Below are positions 34,267-43,748 of a stretch of 64,000 nucleotides of DNA, in pieces. The notes under the pieces were generated by a model that saw only the letters and a program-made list of their open reading frames with translations, was not told the DNA's origin and did not search any database. The stretch's first letter is position 1, and each line of letters opens with the position of its first letter. The stretch lies in the NCBI RefSeq assembly GCF_024372745.1, contig NZ_VOTZ01000008.1:24254-88253 (forward strand). Reading direction: 5' to 3'. The DNA comes from Methanocalculus taiwanensis (GTDB lineage Archaea; Halobacteriota; Methanomicrobia; Methanomicrobiales; Methanocorpusculaceae). The translations under genes and the position numbers were made by a program.

Positions 34267-34935
34267 TCACCTCTCCACAATCTTCCCGTCCTTCAGCCGG
34301 ATCACCCGATCGAAGTACGGCATATGCCACTCCTCATGCGAGACCATCAGCACCGTCTGCCCCCGCTCCCGGTTGATCTCGGCAAAGAGATCGAGGACAG
34401 CTTTTGAGTTCTCTGAATCGAGGTTCGCACAGGGCTCATCGGCGATCAGGATCCCAGGATCATTCACAAGTCCCCGGGCAATAGCAACCCGCTGCTGCTC
34501 TCCGCCTGAGAGCTCCTTTGGGAGATGATCGGCCCGTGCACGAAGCCCGACCTGATCCAGCATATGCAGAACCCTATCCCGGATCTCGTCTTCAGGCACC
34601 CCCCGTGCCATCATCGGGAGCGCCACATTCTCAAATGCCGTCAGATCATGCATCAGGGCATATTCCTGAAAGACATACCCAAGCCACTCCAGCCGGAAGA
34701 GGGTTCGTTCATACTCTGAGAGGGAGGTCACATCCTCCCCCGAGATCGTGACTGATCCGCTTGTCGGGAGATCGAGGAGGCCGATCATATGCAGGAGGGT
34801 GGATTTGCCGCTCCCCGATGCCCCCGTAATCCCGATAAACTCCCCTTCAGCGATTGTGACACTCACCCCGTTCAATGCATGGACGAGCACATCCCCCATC
34901 CGGTATGTCTTTGTCAGGTCAGCCACTTCTATCAT
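34267..34935 (-). CDS. ABC transporter ATP-binding protein, MacB/LolD type
   Basis: A 222-residue ATPase. Walker A GASGSGKST (near residues 39-47), Q-loop GYVFQEYALMHDLTAFENVALPM, signature ELSGGEQQRVAIARGL, Walker B ILIADEPCANLD and H-loop VSHEEWH are all intact. The LolD/MacB/FtsE class pairs with FtsX-like permeases and drives mechanotransmission rather than classical transport. It is the last gene of a three-gene operon, five bases after the permease gene. Confidence 0.93.
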   Translation of the reverse strand: MIEVADLTKTYRMGDVLVHALNGVSVTIAEGEFIGITGASGSGKSTLLHMIGLLDLPTSGSVTISGEDVTSLSEYERTLFRLEWLGYVFQEYALMHDLTAFENVALPMMARGVPEDEIRDRVLHMLDQVGLRARADHLPKELSGGEQQRVAIARGLVNDPGILIADEPCANLDSENSKAVLDLFAEINRERGQTVLMVSHEEWHMPYFDRVIRLKDGKIVER

Positions 34936-34939
34936 GCAG

Positions 34940-36142
34940 TCACCCCCTCATCGCATCCAGGGTATTCTCCCGTGTAATCCGCCAGGCAGGCAGAAAGCCG
35001 GCAAGTGCAGAGGCAGCAGCCAGCCATGCCGCATTCTCAAGCATTGTTGCCATCTCAAAGACCGGAACAACGTCACCATCGGGGAATTCAAGAGGGTTTG
35101 CCGTGAAATAGAAGAGCAAAAGATTCACAACCACCATCCCGGACAAAGAGCCAAAGAGCCAGATGAAGAGCACCTGTGCAACATAACTCCCGATGATGAT
35201 CCGGTTTGAGATCCCAATCGCCTTCTGGATTCCGATCTGCCGCCGCTGGTTGATTGTCTTGATTGTAAAGACGATACCAATCACCACAATTGCGATGATG
35301 AGGCTGACAGCAAGCGATATGCGGTCAATAATCGAGAACGTTTCCATCGAATCGGCAATAACCTGTGTCATCGCCTCCTCCCAGGTCTCGACCCTCTCCT
35401 GCACCCCGAACCGGAGAAGGCGGAGCTTGACCAGATCAAGATCCTCTCCCGATTGCGCCCGGATAAGCACCTCGGTTGCATCAGTATTCCGGGCACCGAG
35501 CACAGCATCCATCTCCTCCCATGAGATGAATGCCATGTAATCTGCCTGATAGGATTTTGTCGAGAATATCCCCTTCACGCGGTACGTCTTCCCGACCCCG
35601 TTTGCAAACATCACCTCAACTGAATCGCCCACCCTGACACCACCAAGCGACTCGAAGAAATCCATACCCGAATCCTCAAATCCCGCCACAAACTGGCCGA
35701 GGAGAATGCCATCATCCGCAGGGGAGAGGAAATCCCCTTCGATAATATGCTCGTGGATCTTTGTGACCTCCACCTCATCACGGGGATTGAATGCAGTGAT
35801 CGGGATACTCACCATCGAACCCTTATGGCTCAGGGTGGCGCCGGTTGAATATCGGGCCGATGCCCGGGCAACACCGGGCACGCGGTTCACGCGATCGAGG
35901 AGTTCATCCACATGGAAGAGTGTTCGTTCATCACGTTCGGGGCGGATCACGATATCTGAAGTGACATAATCGATGGTCTGATCATGAAAGAGGTTCACAG
36001 CTCCGCCGATGATTGCGGAGAGGAGGATCATATTCGTAAAGACCATCGCTATGATCAGGATATTGAGAAACGTCCCCACCTTTCCCCCACGCAGGATTGC
36101 ACGGGATGCAAGGAAGATGGAGACGCGGGCTCCGGAAAGCAT
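34940..36142 (-). CDS. ABC transporter permease, MacB/FtsX type
   Basis: About 400 residues from the ATG at 36142 (MLSGARVSIFLASRAILRGGKVGTFLNILIIAMVFTNMILL). The layout is that of MacB-type permeases: one N-terminal helix, a large external domain of about 240 residues (YVTSDIVIRPERDERTLFHVDEL...), and three C-terminal helices of the FtsX domain (ISLAVSLIIAIVVIGIVFTIKTINQRRQIGIQKAIG). It pairs with the adjacent ATPase. The substrate may be a lipoprotein, peptide or cell-envelope component; this cannot be read from sequence. Confidence 0.9.
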   Translation of the reverse strand: MLSGARVSIFLASRAILRGGKVGTFLNILIIAMVFTNMILLSAIIGGAVNLFHDQTIDYVTSDIVIRPERDERTLFHVDELLDRVNRVPGVARASARYSTGATLSHKGSMVSIPITAFNPRDEVEVTKIHEHIIEGDFLSPADDGILLGQFVAGFEDSGMDFFESLGGVRVGDSVEVMFANGVGKTYRVKGIFSTKSYQADYMAFISWEEMDAVLGARNTDATEVLIRAQSGEDLDLVKLRLLRFGVQERVETWEEAMTQVIADSMETFSIIDRISLAVSLIIAIVVIGIVFTIKTINQRRQIGIQKAIGISNRIIIGSYVAQVLFIWLFGSLSGMVVVNLLLFYFTANPLEFPDGDVVPVFEMATMLENAAWLAAASALAGFLPAWRITRENTLDAMRG

Positions 36143-36149
36143 GAATGAT

Positions 36150-37385
36150 TCACTCCTTCTTCCGCTGGCACCAGAGATAGTACCCTGCTCCGGCAAGCAG
36201 GATACAAAGAACAACTGCGATTACTGCTCCTTCCATCCCCTGCCTCCGGACCACAAGAGTCAGCGGCTGAACCAGCCGGTGATCCCCGTAATCATCCGAG
36301 TACCCAACCGACAGGGTAGTGTTGATCTCGCCACCCTCACCGGCATTCAGGCGGAAGATGGCAGGGGCATCGTTTCCAGGCCGGATCGAGCCGACAAATG
36401 CCTCCCGGTTACCGGAAAAGGGAACATCGATCGATGCGATCACCGATGATGCCCTTCCGGTTCCGGTATTTTCAAGCCGGACTATCAGATCAAAAGGCTC
36501 GCCTGCAACAATCGCAACCGGGTCAGTCTTCACCGAGGAGACGGACAATGCCGATGAACCCCGGACATCTATGGAACATGCAGCCGCCATCTCCTTCATC
36601 GACCCATCAGCTTCGTAATAGGAAATTGCAACCGGCAGATCATAGAGGCCGGATGTAATCTCCTTGCTGACCCGAAACGAGAGCGGGAGCACTATCTCCG
36701 CTCCAGGAGCAAGCGCCGGCATGGACAATGAGGCAGATCCGACCGGGGCGATCATCAGATCCCCGGATTGAACAAGAACGGTGATCTCCTGTGCAGCACT
36801 CTGCCCGGCATTGGAAACTACAAGTTCAGTCTCAAACGTCTCGCCGGGACTGACAAAAGGAAGTGCCTCCTGGGAGACCAGGATCACCGGGGCCTTCATT
36901 GAGAAGATTGGCATATTCACATTCACCGGGATCGGGTAGATGACGCTCTCGCCGCCCCTGATCCGGATCCTGAGCCGGGGGAAATAGATACCGCTCTTTT
37001 CGGGAGCCTGAATCAGGAATACCATATCCATCGACTGTCCGGGCCCAAGCACACCGGTGAAGGCTGAGTTTCCTTCCAGTACCCGGATATCCCCGCGGCC
37101 GTCAAGATAGACGCTGCCTATCACCAGGTATATATCGGCACTTTCAGATGTGCTCACCGAATAGACCGATGAGAGGTAGGTGGATTCTGTCTTCGTCGAG
37201 GTAGAGGCTGCATTCAGGATCGTCACATGCAGAAGCGCACTCTCGCCGGGCATAACAACCGGGGGGACGAGCGTGTGATCGGTGACAATAACCGACTGGC
37301 CGGAAGCCTCTGCAACTCCTGGAGCAAAAGCAGCCAGGAGAACGATGGCGGTCAAAACGCAAACAGGTATTGATGCATAAGCCAT
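36150..37385 (-). CDS. Secreted, membrane-anchored protein with CARDB/COG1361-like repeats
   Basis: A 411-residue surface protein with an N-terminal signal peptide (SIPVCVLTAIVLLAAFAPGVAEA), three or more Ig-like beta-sandwich units (VVMPGESALLHVTILNAAS, PFVSPGETFETELVVSNAGQSAAQEITVLV, PVAIVAGEPFDLIVRLENTGTGRASSVIASI), and a C-terminal membrane helix (GAVIAVVLCILLAGAGYYLWC) followed by a short charged tail. It is the first gene of the MacB-like operon, eight bases before the permease, so it probably serves as its external partner. Analogous COG1361-ABC pairs occur in many methanogens. Confidence 0.8.
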   Translation of the reverse strand: MAYASIPVCVLTAIVLLAAFAPGVAEASGQSVIVTDHTLVPPVVMPGESALLHVTILNAASTSTKTESTYLSSVYSVSTSESADIYLVIGSVYLDGRGDIRVLEGNSAFTGVLGPGQSMDMVFLIQAPEKSGIYFPRLRIRIRGGESVIYPIPVNVNMPIFSMKAPVILVSQEALPFVSPGETFETELVVSNAGQSAAQEITVLVQSGDLMIAPVGSASLSMPALAPGAEIVLPLSFRVSKEITSGLYDLPVAISYYEADGSMKEMAAACSIDVRGSSALSVSSVKTDPVAIVAGEPFDLIVRLENTGTGRASSVIASIDVPFSGNREAFVGSIRPGNDAPAIFRLNAGEGGEINTTLSVGYSDDYGDHRLVQPLTLVVRRQGMEGAVIAVVLCILLAGAGYYLWCQRKKE

Positions 37386-37460
37386 GAACAGAATCCACCT
37401 ATAATGAAAAAACGACCCCCTGCATATATAATAGCTCCCCTGGTCCGGAATTTGTTCGTT

Positions 37461-37476
37461 GAATGTTGAAACATTC
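37461..37476. promoter_or_regulatory. Palindrome between the surface-protein operon and the sensor kinase
   Basis: GAATGTTGAAACATTC is a 7-base inverted repeat with a two-base centre, in the 137-base divergent gap, 47-62 bases before the kinase start. Its size and symmetry are those of an operator for a dimeric regulator. GAGGAGGAT at about 37497-37505 follows it and may be the ribosome site, although it is rather far from the ATG. Confidence 0.4.
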
Positions 37477-37522
37477 AGAAACGATCTCCTTAACTTCGAG
37501 GAGGATAGAATCAGATTAACTC

Positions 37523-40312
37523 ATGTCCGATCCTGGTACCAGCACCCCGATCCGTATCCTCTATATCGATGATGAACCGGCACTCCTTGACCTGACAAAA
37601 CTCTTCCTGGAAGATACAGGCAATTATACTGTCGATGTCCTTGAAGATTCTCTCGAAGCAGCAGAGATGATCATGGAGGGAGACTACGATGCTGTCATCT
37701 CGGATTATCAGATGCCGTCAAAGGATGGGATCACCCTCTTAAAAGAGATACGATCAGCCGGATCAACCATTCCATTCATCATCTTCACCGGGAAGGGGAG
37801 GGAAGACATCGTCATCGAGGCACTGAATAATGGTGCCGACTTCTACCTCCAGAAAGGCGGCAACCCCCGTGCCCAGTTTGCAGAGCTCTCCCATCAGATA
37901 CAGTCGGCAGTTACCGCACGAAGGGCAGAGAGGAAGATAGCCGAGAGTCTGGATGAACTAAATGCCGCATACGAACAGCTGACTGCGAGTGAAGAGGAGC
38001 TCAGATCGAGTTTCGATGAGCTTTCTATACGGGAGCAGGAGGTCAGGAGGAGCAAGCGGAGGCTATCTGACATCATCAACTTCCTCCCCGATGCCACCTT
38101 CGCAATCGATTCAGATGGCATCGTTATTGCCTGGAATCTCGCGATCGAGGAGATGACCGGGATCGAATCAGATAAGGTCATCGGCAAGGGAGAGTACGAA
38201 TACTCCCTCCTTTTCTATGGAGAGAGACGGCCGGTTCTCATCGACTATATCCTCAAAGGGGAGCTTGAAGATACACAGGGGCATTACCCGGAGATCCACA
38301 AGAGAGGCGAAAATGTGGTAATTGAGACAGATTCTGCCCGGATGAAGGGAGAGAAGAGGGTACTCTGGGCAACCGCATCACGGTTCTATGATGAGAATGG
38401 AAAGGTGGCTGGCGCCATCGAATCGATCCGGGATATAACCAAACAGCGGAAGCAGGAGCTTGAACTGCTCGCCATGCATGAGGAGCTGGCATCAACCGAG
38501 GAAGAGATCCGCCAGCACCTGGACGAGGCGATCACTGCACAGGAACAACTCAGGAAGAGCGAGGAGCGGTACCGGGGCATCTTCGAGAATACCGGCTCGG
38601 CACTTGCCATCTTCGGGCAGGATCTGACCATCCTCAAAGTCAATGCCCTTTTTGAGGAGCTCTCGGGCTATTCTGCCGCAGAGATCGAGGGGAGGCTTAA
38701 AACAACTGCGTTTATCCATCCCGATGATCTCGATCGCCTGATCGGATATCATCACGCACGCATCCAGAATGGCGAAGCTCCACGGAATTACGAATTCCGG
38801 TTCATCAGGCGAAACGGGGAAGAGCGGATCATCCTCATCTCAATCGGAGTGCTGCCGGAAGAACAGCGATCCATCTCCTCACTCGTGGATATTACCGGGT
38901 GGCGGCGTGCCGAAGAGCGGACACAGGAACTAGTCCATATCCTTGAAGAATCTAAAAACGAGATCTATATCTTCGATGCTGAGACACTTCGCTTCCTCTG
39001 GGTGAACAGGGGGGCATGCACCAATCTTGGATTTTCTATGGAGACGCTTGCAGGGATGACACCCCTCGATCTGAAACCTGAATTCACACCGCAGGCATTC
39101 AGGAAATTGATTTCGCCGATGGTTGATGGCGAGAAGGAATATAATGAATTCCGGACAGTCCATCGAAGGGCAGATGGATCGCTCTATCCCATCGAGGTTC
39201 ATCTTCAGATCTCCCGCTTCCATGGAAAACCGGCGTTTGTTGCAATCATCATTGATAGAACAGATATAGCCAGGGCTGAAGAAGAGATGAACACCCGTGA
39301 GAAGATCCTCTCAAAAGTGATGGAAATCCTCCCGATCGGTCTCTGGTTTGCAGATAGCAAGGGGAGGCTCACCATGGGCAACCCCGCCGGGATTGCCATC
39401 TGGGGTGCAGAACCCCATGTCGGAATCGAAGACTATGGGATCTTCAAAGCCCGCAGATACCCGTCAGGTGAGGAGATCGCACCTGATGACTGGGCGCTTG
39501 CCCACAGCATACGTGATCGTGCAACCATCACCGACGAACTTCTCGAGATCGACTGTTTTGACGGGCAGAAACGCCTCATATACAACTATACAGCACCCGT
39601 AATCCTTGATGACGGAACTCTTGAGGGTGCGATCGTCGTCAATCGGGATGTAACCGAGGAGAAACGATCGGAAGAGGCTCTGAGGCTCTCAAATAAAAAG
39701 ATCCGCCTCCTCGCCGGCATCACACGGCATGATGTCAGGAACCAGATGACAGCCATTGAGGGGTATATCGAACTGATCAGAAGGAAGGAACCTGATAGCG
39801 CGGTTGCTGAGCTTCTCGAGAAGATTGCACGCTCCACCGCACAGATCTTAAAATCCTTTGAATTTATGAAGGAGTACGAGAAGATCGGAACGAGCGGACC
39901 GACATTGCAGGAGATCAACTCTTCGCTCGAACCGCTCGCCGGATCCCAGATCCCGATTACAAATACCTGCCGGAAACTTTCGATTATCGCTGATCCCCTC
40001 CTCACCAAGGTCTTCTCAAATCTTCTGGACAACACCATCCGGCATGGAGAAGATGCAACAAGTATCACGATCTCATGCGAGGAGAAGGACGGCAACCTCA
40101 GTATCATCTGGCAGGATAACGGGACTGGCATTCCCGATACGATGAAAGAGCGCATTTTTGAGTATAAATGCGGAAAGAACAATGGATACGGCCTCTACCT
40201 GGTTCGGGAGATCCTTGGAATCACCGGGATCACAATCCACGAAGAAGGGATCGCGGGCGAGGGTGCACGGTTTGTGCTCTCGGTTCCGGCAGGCAGATGG
40301 AAGATCGGATAG
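37523..40312 (+). CDS. Hybrid sensor histidine kinase with receiver and four PAS domains
   Basis: A 929-residue cytoplasmic protein. Residues 10-130 are a response-regulator receiver (ILYIDDEP; phospho-acceptor D61 in AVISDYQMPSKDG; K in FTGKG). A coiled-coil-prone linker follows (LNAAYEQLTASEEELRSSFDEL). Then come four PAS domains at about 185-310, 350-470, 475-590 and 590-715. The kinase core has the H-box TRHDVRNQMTAIEGYIELI and an ATPase domain with NLLDNTIRHG, QDNGTGIP and YGLYLVREIL. It has no membrane helices, so it senses an internal signal. N-terminal receiver plus PAS array plus kinase is a common methanogen architecture. No partner regulator is adjacent. Confidence 0.93.
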   Translation: MSDPGTSTPIRILYIDDEPALLDLTKLFLEDTGNYTVDVLEDSLEAAEMIMEGDYDAVISDYQMPSKDGITLLKEIRSAGSTIPFIIFTGKGREDIVIEALNNGADFYLQKGGNPRAQFAELSHQIQSAVTARRAERKIAESLDELNAAYEQLTASEEELRSSFDELSIREQEVRRSKRRLSDIINFLPDATFAIDSDGIVIAWNLAIEEMTGIESDKVIGKGEYEYSLLFYGERRPVLIDYILKGELEDTQGHYPEIHKRGENVVIETDSARMKGEKRVLWATASRFYDENGKVAGAIESIRDITKQRKQELELLAMHEELASTEEEIRQHLDEAITAQEQLRKSEERYRGIFENTGSALAIFGQDLTILKVNALFEELSGYSAAEIEGRLKTTAFIHPDDLDRLIGYHHARIQNGEAPRNYEFRFIRRNGEERIILISIGVLPEEQRSISSLVDITGWRRAEERTQELVHILEESKNEIYIFDAETLRFLWVNRGACTNLGFSMETLAGMTPLDLKPEFTPQAFRKLISPMVDGEKEYNEFRTVHRRADGSLYPIEVHLQISRFHGKPAFVAIIIDRTDIARAEEEMNTREKILSKVMEILPIGLWFADSKGRLTMGNPAGIAIWGAEPHVGIEDYGIFKARRYPSGEEIAPDDWALAHSIRDRATITDELLEIDCFDGQKRLIYNYTAPVILDDGTLEGAIVVNRDVTEEKRSEEALRLSNKKIRLLAGITRHDVRNQMTAIEGYIELIRRKEPDSAVAELLEKIARSTAQILKSFEFMKEYEKIGTSGPTLQEINSSLEPLAGSQIPITNTCRKLSIIADPLLTKVFSNLLDNTIRHGEDATSITISCEEKDGNLSIIWQDNGTGIPDTMKERIFEYKCGKNNGYGLYLVREILGITGITIHEEGIAGEGARFVLSVPAGRWKIG

Positions 40313-40372
40313 ATTGGCTTATTCTGCGCCCATTGCTTCTTAACCCCGATGAAGCGTGCTGAAGTAAAATTG

Positions 40373-40383
40373 GTTAAATTAAC
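40373..40383. promoter_or_regulatory. Palindrome upstream of the molybdate/tungstate operon
   Basis: GTTAAATTAAC is a perfect inverted repeat, 65-75 bases before the modA start; AAATTAACTG at 40395-40404 repeats its right half. An AT-rich element (CATTTATC) near 40417-40424 may be the TATA box. Together they resemble an operator for a metal-responsive repressor. Confidence 0.35.
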
Positions 40384-40447
40384 AAATTCGGAGAAATTAA
40401 CTGCATGAACACGCACATTTATCGCAGGTGATCCGCCATCTTTCTCT

Positions 40448-41254
40448 ATGAATGTAAAAAGCGGCATTATTCTGGTAATGCTTGTAGTATCTGCCTGCAT
40501 CTGTATTTCCGGATGCACAGGAACACCACCTGCGGTTGAAGAGAATACGCAGCCTGACTCACTGCTTGTCTACTGCGGAGCAGGAATGCGTGAGCCTATG
40601 GACGATATCGCAATCGCATTTGAAGAGAAGACAGGTGTTGCCATCAATTACAACTTCGGAGGATCAAACACGCTCCTTTCACAGATGGAACTGACAGGGA
40701 TGGGCGATGCATATATGCCAGGCGCAACCTCGTATATCGATGCAGCCCGGGAAAAGGGGTTCATCGACACCGAAGCAAATGTTGTCTACCACGTTCCGAT
40801 CATCATTGTTCCCAAAGGAAACCCGGCAGGAATCACATCTCTTGAAGATCTGGCAAAACCAGGAGTCAAAGTCGAGCTCGGAGACGCAGAAGCTGCTGCA
40901 ATTGGAAAACTCTCTGACAGCCTCCTGAAGAAGATCGGTATCTTCGATGAGGTGATAGCAAACACTGTTGCACGCACTGCAACCGTAAACGAACTTATTG
41001 TCCATACCTCCCTCAGGCAGACAGATGCCGCGATCATCTGGGAAGATCTCTTCAATGGCGAGAAGCTGGAGAGGATCGATATACCAAAGGAACAGAACAT
41101 TGTAAAAGTTGTCCCGATCGGAAGCCTGACCTTCTCTGAATACCCGGAGACTGCAAGAGAGTTCGTCAATTTTGTCGCATCAGATGAAGGAAAAGCGATC
41201 TTTACAGCACATGGGTTCACCACATACCCTGACCCCTATTATGGGGAGATCTAA
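40448..41254 (+). CDS. modA: Molybdate/tungstate ABC transporter substrate-binding lipoprotein
   Basis: A 268-residue lipoprotein. The signal peptide ends in the lipobox ICISGCTG (Cys at about residue 23). The mature part is a ModA/WtpA-type periplasmic binding fold: LLVYCGAGMREPMDDIAIAFEEKTGVAINYNFGGSNTLLSQMEL, DAYMPGATSYIDAAREKGFID, and NTVARTATVNELI. The anchored protein presents the oxyanion to the ModB channel. Molybdate and tungstate binding cannot be told apart here. It is the first gene of modA-trmO-modB-modC. Confidence 0.9.
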   Translation: MNVKSGIILVMLVVSACICISGCTGTPPAVEENTQPDSLLVYCGAGMREPMDDIAIAFEEKTGVAINYNFGGSNTLLSQMELTGMGDAYMPGATSYIDAAREKGFIDTEANVVYHVPIIIVPKGNPAGITSLEDLAKPGVKVELGDAEAAAIGKLSDSLLKKIGIFDEVIANTVARTATVNELIVHTSLRQTDAAIIWEDLFNGEKLERIDIPKEQNIVKVVPIGSLTFSEYPETAREFVNFVASDEGKAIFTAHGFTTYPDPYYGEI

Positions 41255-41285
41255 AACCCTTTTTTTATTCCAAGGTGATTTTACG

Positions 41286-41822
41286 ATGAATGAACAGAAC
41301 AACGCTATCAAAGCTATGGAGATCTGCTACCACCCGATAGGCATCATCCATTCTGAATTTACGAATCAGGAAGAAACACCAATCCAGGGAATATTCAATG
41401 AGTCTGTCGGCACAGTAGAGGTTTTTTCCGAATATGCAGAAGGTCTCCAGGAGATCGAGTCATTCTCCCATATCATTCTTCTCTACCACTTCCACCGTGC
41501 ACAGGGCGGACCCCTCCTCCAGAAACCATTTCTTGATGTCGAAAAAGCACGTGGGATCTTTGCGATCCGGCATTTCAACAGACCAAATCCCCTCGGAATC
41601 TCAATTGTACGGCTCCTTGCAGTTGAAGGAAATATACTCACCATCAAAGGTGTTGACATCCTGGACAAAACCCCGCTCATTGACATCAAACCCTATGTCT
41701 TCCAGTTCGACAACAGAGATGAAGTATCAAGCGGGTGGGTTGACAACCAGCACTTCGATGGGATCGCAGAATGGAACAGCACTCCAAAAGCGCTGAGGGA
41801 TCGGAAGAGGATCAACCTATGA
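41286..41822 (+). CDS. TrmO-like SAM-dependent methyltransferase (UPF0066)
   Basis: A 178-residue protein from the ATG at 41286. The TrmO/YaeB beta-barrel signatures are YHPIGIIHSEF, GLQEIESFSHIILLYHFHRA, RHFNRPNPLGISIVRLLAVEGN and DILDKTPLIDIKPYV. Characterised TrmO methylates t6A37 of certain tRNAs. In this operon, between modA and modB and overlapping modB in ATGA, a role linked to molybdenum is possible, and archaeal UPF0066 genes are repeatedly seen near Mo/W genes. The frame is open upstream over the end of modA, but no proper start is there. Confidence 0.85.
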   Translation: MNEQNNAIKAMEICYHPIGIIHSEFTNQEETPIQGIFNESVGTVEVFSEYAEGLQEIESFSHIILLYHFHRAQGGPLLQKPFLDVEKARGIFAIRHFNRPNPLGISIVRLLAVEGNILTIKGVDILDKTPLIDIKPYVFQFDNRDEVSSGWVDNQHFDGIAEWNSTPKALRDRKRINL

Positions 41823-42613
41823 GAAGGGGTGTCAAATCCCCACTGAGGGCTGCTACAATTGCCATCGGAGTGGGACTTGCTCTCTTCATCGTACTCCTTC
41901 TGCTACTGGTAGTCAGCCATCCCACCCTTGAGGGAATGATCTCATCACTCAAATCACCGGAGATCCATTTTGCAATTTACCTGAGCCTTGTGACATCAGT
42001 TATCTCAACAATACTCTGTATTTTAATCGGTGTTCCCTCAGCCTATGCACTGGCGAGATATGATTTTCCCGGAAAGCATATTGTTAATACCATTCTCGAT
42101 ATGCCGCTTGCACTTCCGCCGCTTGTTGCGGGTGTAGGGCTGCTGCTCTTCTTTGGCACCACTCCAGTCGGAGAGGCTCTTGCAATGGCAGGGCTTGTCT
42201 TTGTCTTCACCCCTCTTGGTATCATCATCGCGCAGTTCTTTGTGAATGTCCCGTTCATGCTCCGTATCATGCGCTCAACATTTGACGGGATCAGTCCCCG
42301 CTATGAGTATGTGGCCAAAACGCTCGGCTGTAATGACACACAGGCGCTCTGGCGCGTCACACTTCCCATGGCAGCCAATGGATTCCTCGCCGGATCGGTC
42401 ATTACCTGGGCAAAAGGCATCGGAGAGTTCGGTGCCGCACTGATGCTTGCAGGAGCAACCCGTATGTCAACCGAGACATTGCCGATATCGCTGTTTTTGA
42501 ATATGTCCTGCGGAAAGCTGGATCTTGCCATATCAGCAGCAACGATTTTAATCATCATGAGTGTTGTTTCACTCTACATCTTTGAACGGTACGGCGGGTT
42601 TGCACGATTCTAG
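41819..42613 (+). CDS. modB: Molybdate/tungstate ABC transporter permease
   Basis: About 264 residues from the ATG at 41819, which overlaps the TrmO-like stop. Six membrane segments surround the EAA-type loop EYVAKTLGCNDTQALWRVTLPMAANGFLAGSVITWAKGIGEFGAALMLAG, the cytoplasmic coupling helix of ModB/CysT permeases. The N-terminal helix is at residues 12-35. It pairs with the downstream ModC ATPase, which starts nine bases later. Confidence 0.93.
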   Translation: MRRGVKSPLRAATIAIGVGLALFIVLLLLLVVSHPTLEGMISSLKSPEIHFAIYLSLVTSVISTILCILIGVPSAYALARYDFPGKHIVNTILDMPLALPPLVAGVGLLLFFGTTPVGEALAMAGLVFVFTPLGIIIAQFFVNVPFMLRIMRSTFDGISPRYEYVAKTLGCNDTQALWRVTLPMAANGFLAGSVITWAKGIGEFGAALMLAGATRMSTETLPISLFLNMSCGKLDLAISAATILIIMSVVSLYIFERYGGFARF

Positions 42614-42622
42614 GAGGATAGG

Positions 42623-43687
42623 ATGTTACAGATTCAGAATATATCCAAAGACATGGGAGAATTCTTCCTCGATTCCGTCTCTCTTGATATTTCAAAGGGA
42701 GAGTACATGGTGATCATCGGCCCGACCGGAGCAGGAAAGACGATCCTTCTTGAAACTGTCGCGGGCATTTATGAGCCTGATGGTGGCTCCATCCATCTGG
42801 ATGGGAATGATATTACCCGGGCACCACCGAAGGAACGGAATATCACAATGGTCTACCAGGATTACATGCTTTTCCCCCACCTGACAGTTGAAGAAAACAT
42901 CGGATTCGGCCTGAAATCCAAGAAAGTTCCATCAGATGAGATACACGAGGCAGTTCAAAGATATGCTGAAATGCTCCATATTGCCCACCTTCTCCACCGC
43001 TATCCAGATACACTCTCCGGAGGAGAACAACAGCGGGCAGCTATTGCACGTGCAATGGTGATGAATCCCTGGGCACTCCTGCTGGATGAACCTCTCAGTG
43101 CACTGGATTCAAAAACACGGGAGAATCTCCGAAAAGAGTTGAAAGATATTCACGAAATTACAAAAACGACGATCATTCATATCACCCACAACTTTGAAGA
43201 GGTATTTGATCTCGCCGATCGTGTTGCTATCATGAATGAAGGCAAAATAGTGCAGGTTGGCGCACCTGATGAGATCTTCAGAAGGCCTAAAAACCATTTT
43301 GTAGCAGAATTTGTAGGTGCCACAAATGTATTCAAAGGCATTTCAACGTCTGAAAATGGAATTGCAAGCATAAAAATCGGGGATATTATTATCAGGGCTC
43401 ATTCTGAAATAGAAGGAGACGCCTACATCTCGGTCCGGCCGGAGGAGATTCTTATCTCAACTGCGCCTCTTGCATCACCCATACGAAACGCTTTTCCCGG
43501 AAAGATATCCGATATCCGCCACTGTGGCGCGATGATCAGGCTCAATATTGACATTGGAGTTACATTCGTTGTCGCACTCACAAGACAGGGTTTTGAGGAA
43601 GCGGAACTGGGAATCGGGGATTGTGTCTATATTGCATTTAAAGCAACATCAGTACATCTCTTCCCGGGAAAAAGCACAACGGAATAA
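42623..43687 (+). CDS. modC: Molybdate/tungstate ABC transporter ATP-binding protein
   Basis: A 354-residue ATPase with Walker A GPTGAGKTILL (near 33-43), Q-loop MVYQDYMLFPHLTVEENIGFG, signature TLSGGEQQRAAIARAMV, Walker B LLLDEPLSALDS and H-loop ITHNFEEV. The C-terminal third (VGATNVFKGI... VRPEEILIS... FVVALTRQGFEEAELGIGDCVYIAFKATSVHLF) is a TOBE/oxyanion-binding regulatory domain, which in ModC closes the importer when molybdate is abundant. The last gene of the mod operon. Confidence 0.93.
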   Translation: MLQIQNISKDMGEFFLDSVSLDISKGEYMVIIGPTGAGKTILLETVAGIYEPDGGSIHLDGNDITRAPPKERNITMVYQDYMLFPHLTVEENIGFGLKSKKVPSDEIHEAVQRYAEMLHIAHLLHRYPDTLSGGEQQRAAIARAMVMNPWALLLDEPLSALDSKTRENLRKELKDIHEITKTTIIHITHNFEEVFDLADRVAIMNEGKIVQVGAPDEIFRRPKNHFVAEFVGATNVFKGISTSENGIASIKIGDIIIRAHSEIEGDAYISVRPEEILISTAPLASPIRNAFPGKISDIRHCGAMIRLNIDIGVTFVVALTRQGFEEAELGIGDCVYIAFKATSVHLFPGKSTTE

Positions 43688-43748
43688 AGCCAGAATATGG
43701 TCCTCTGACCACCTCACTTTTCCCTTCGGGGGGGCAATATATACCAGC

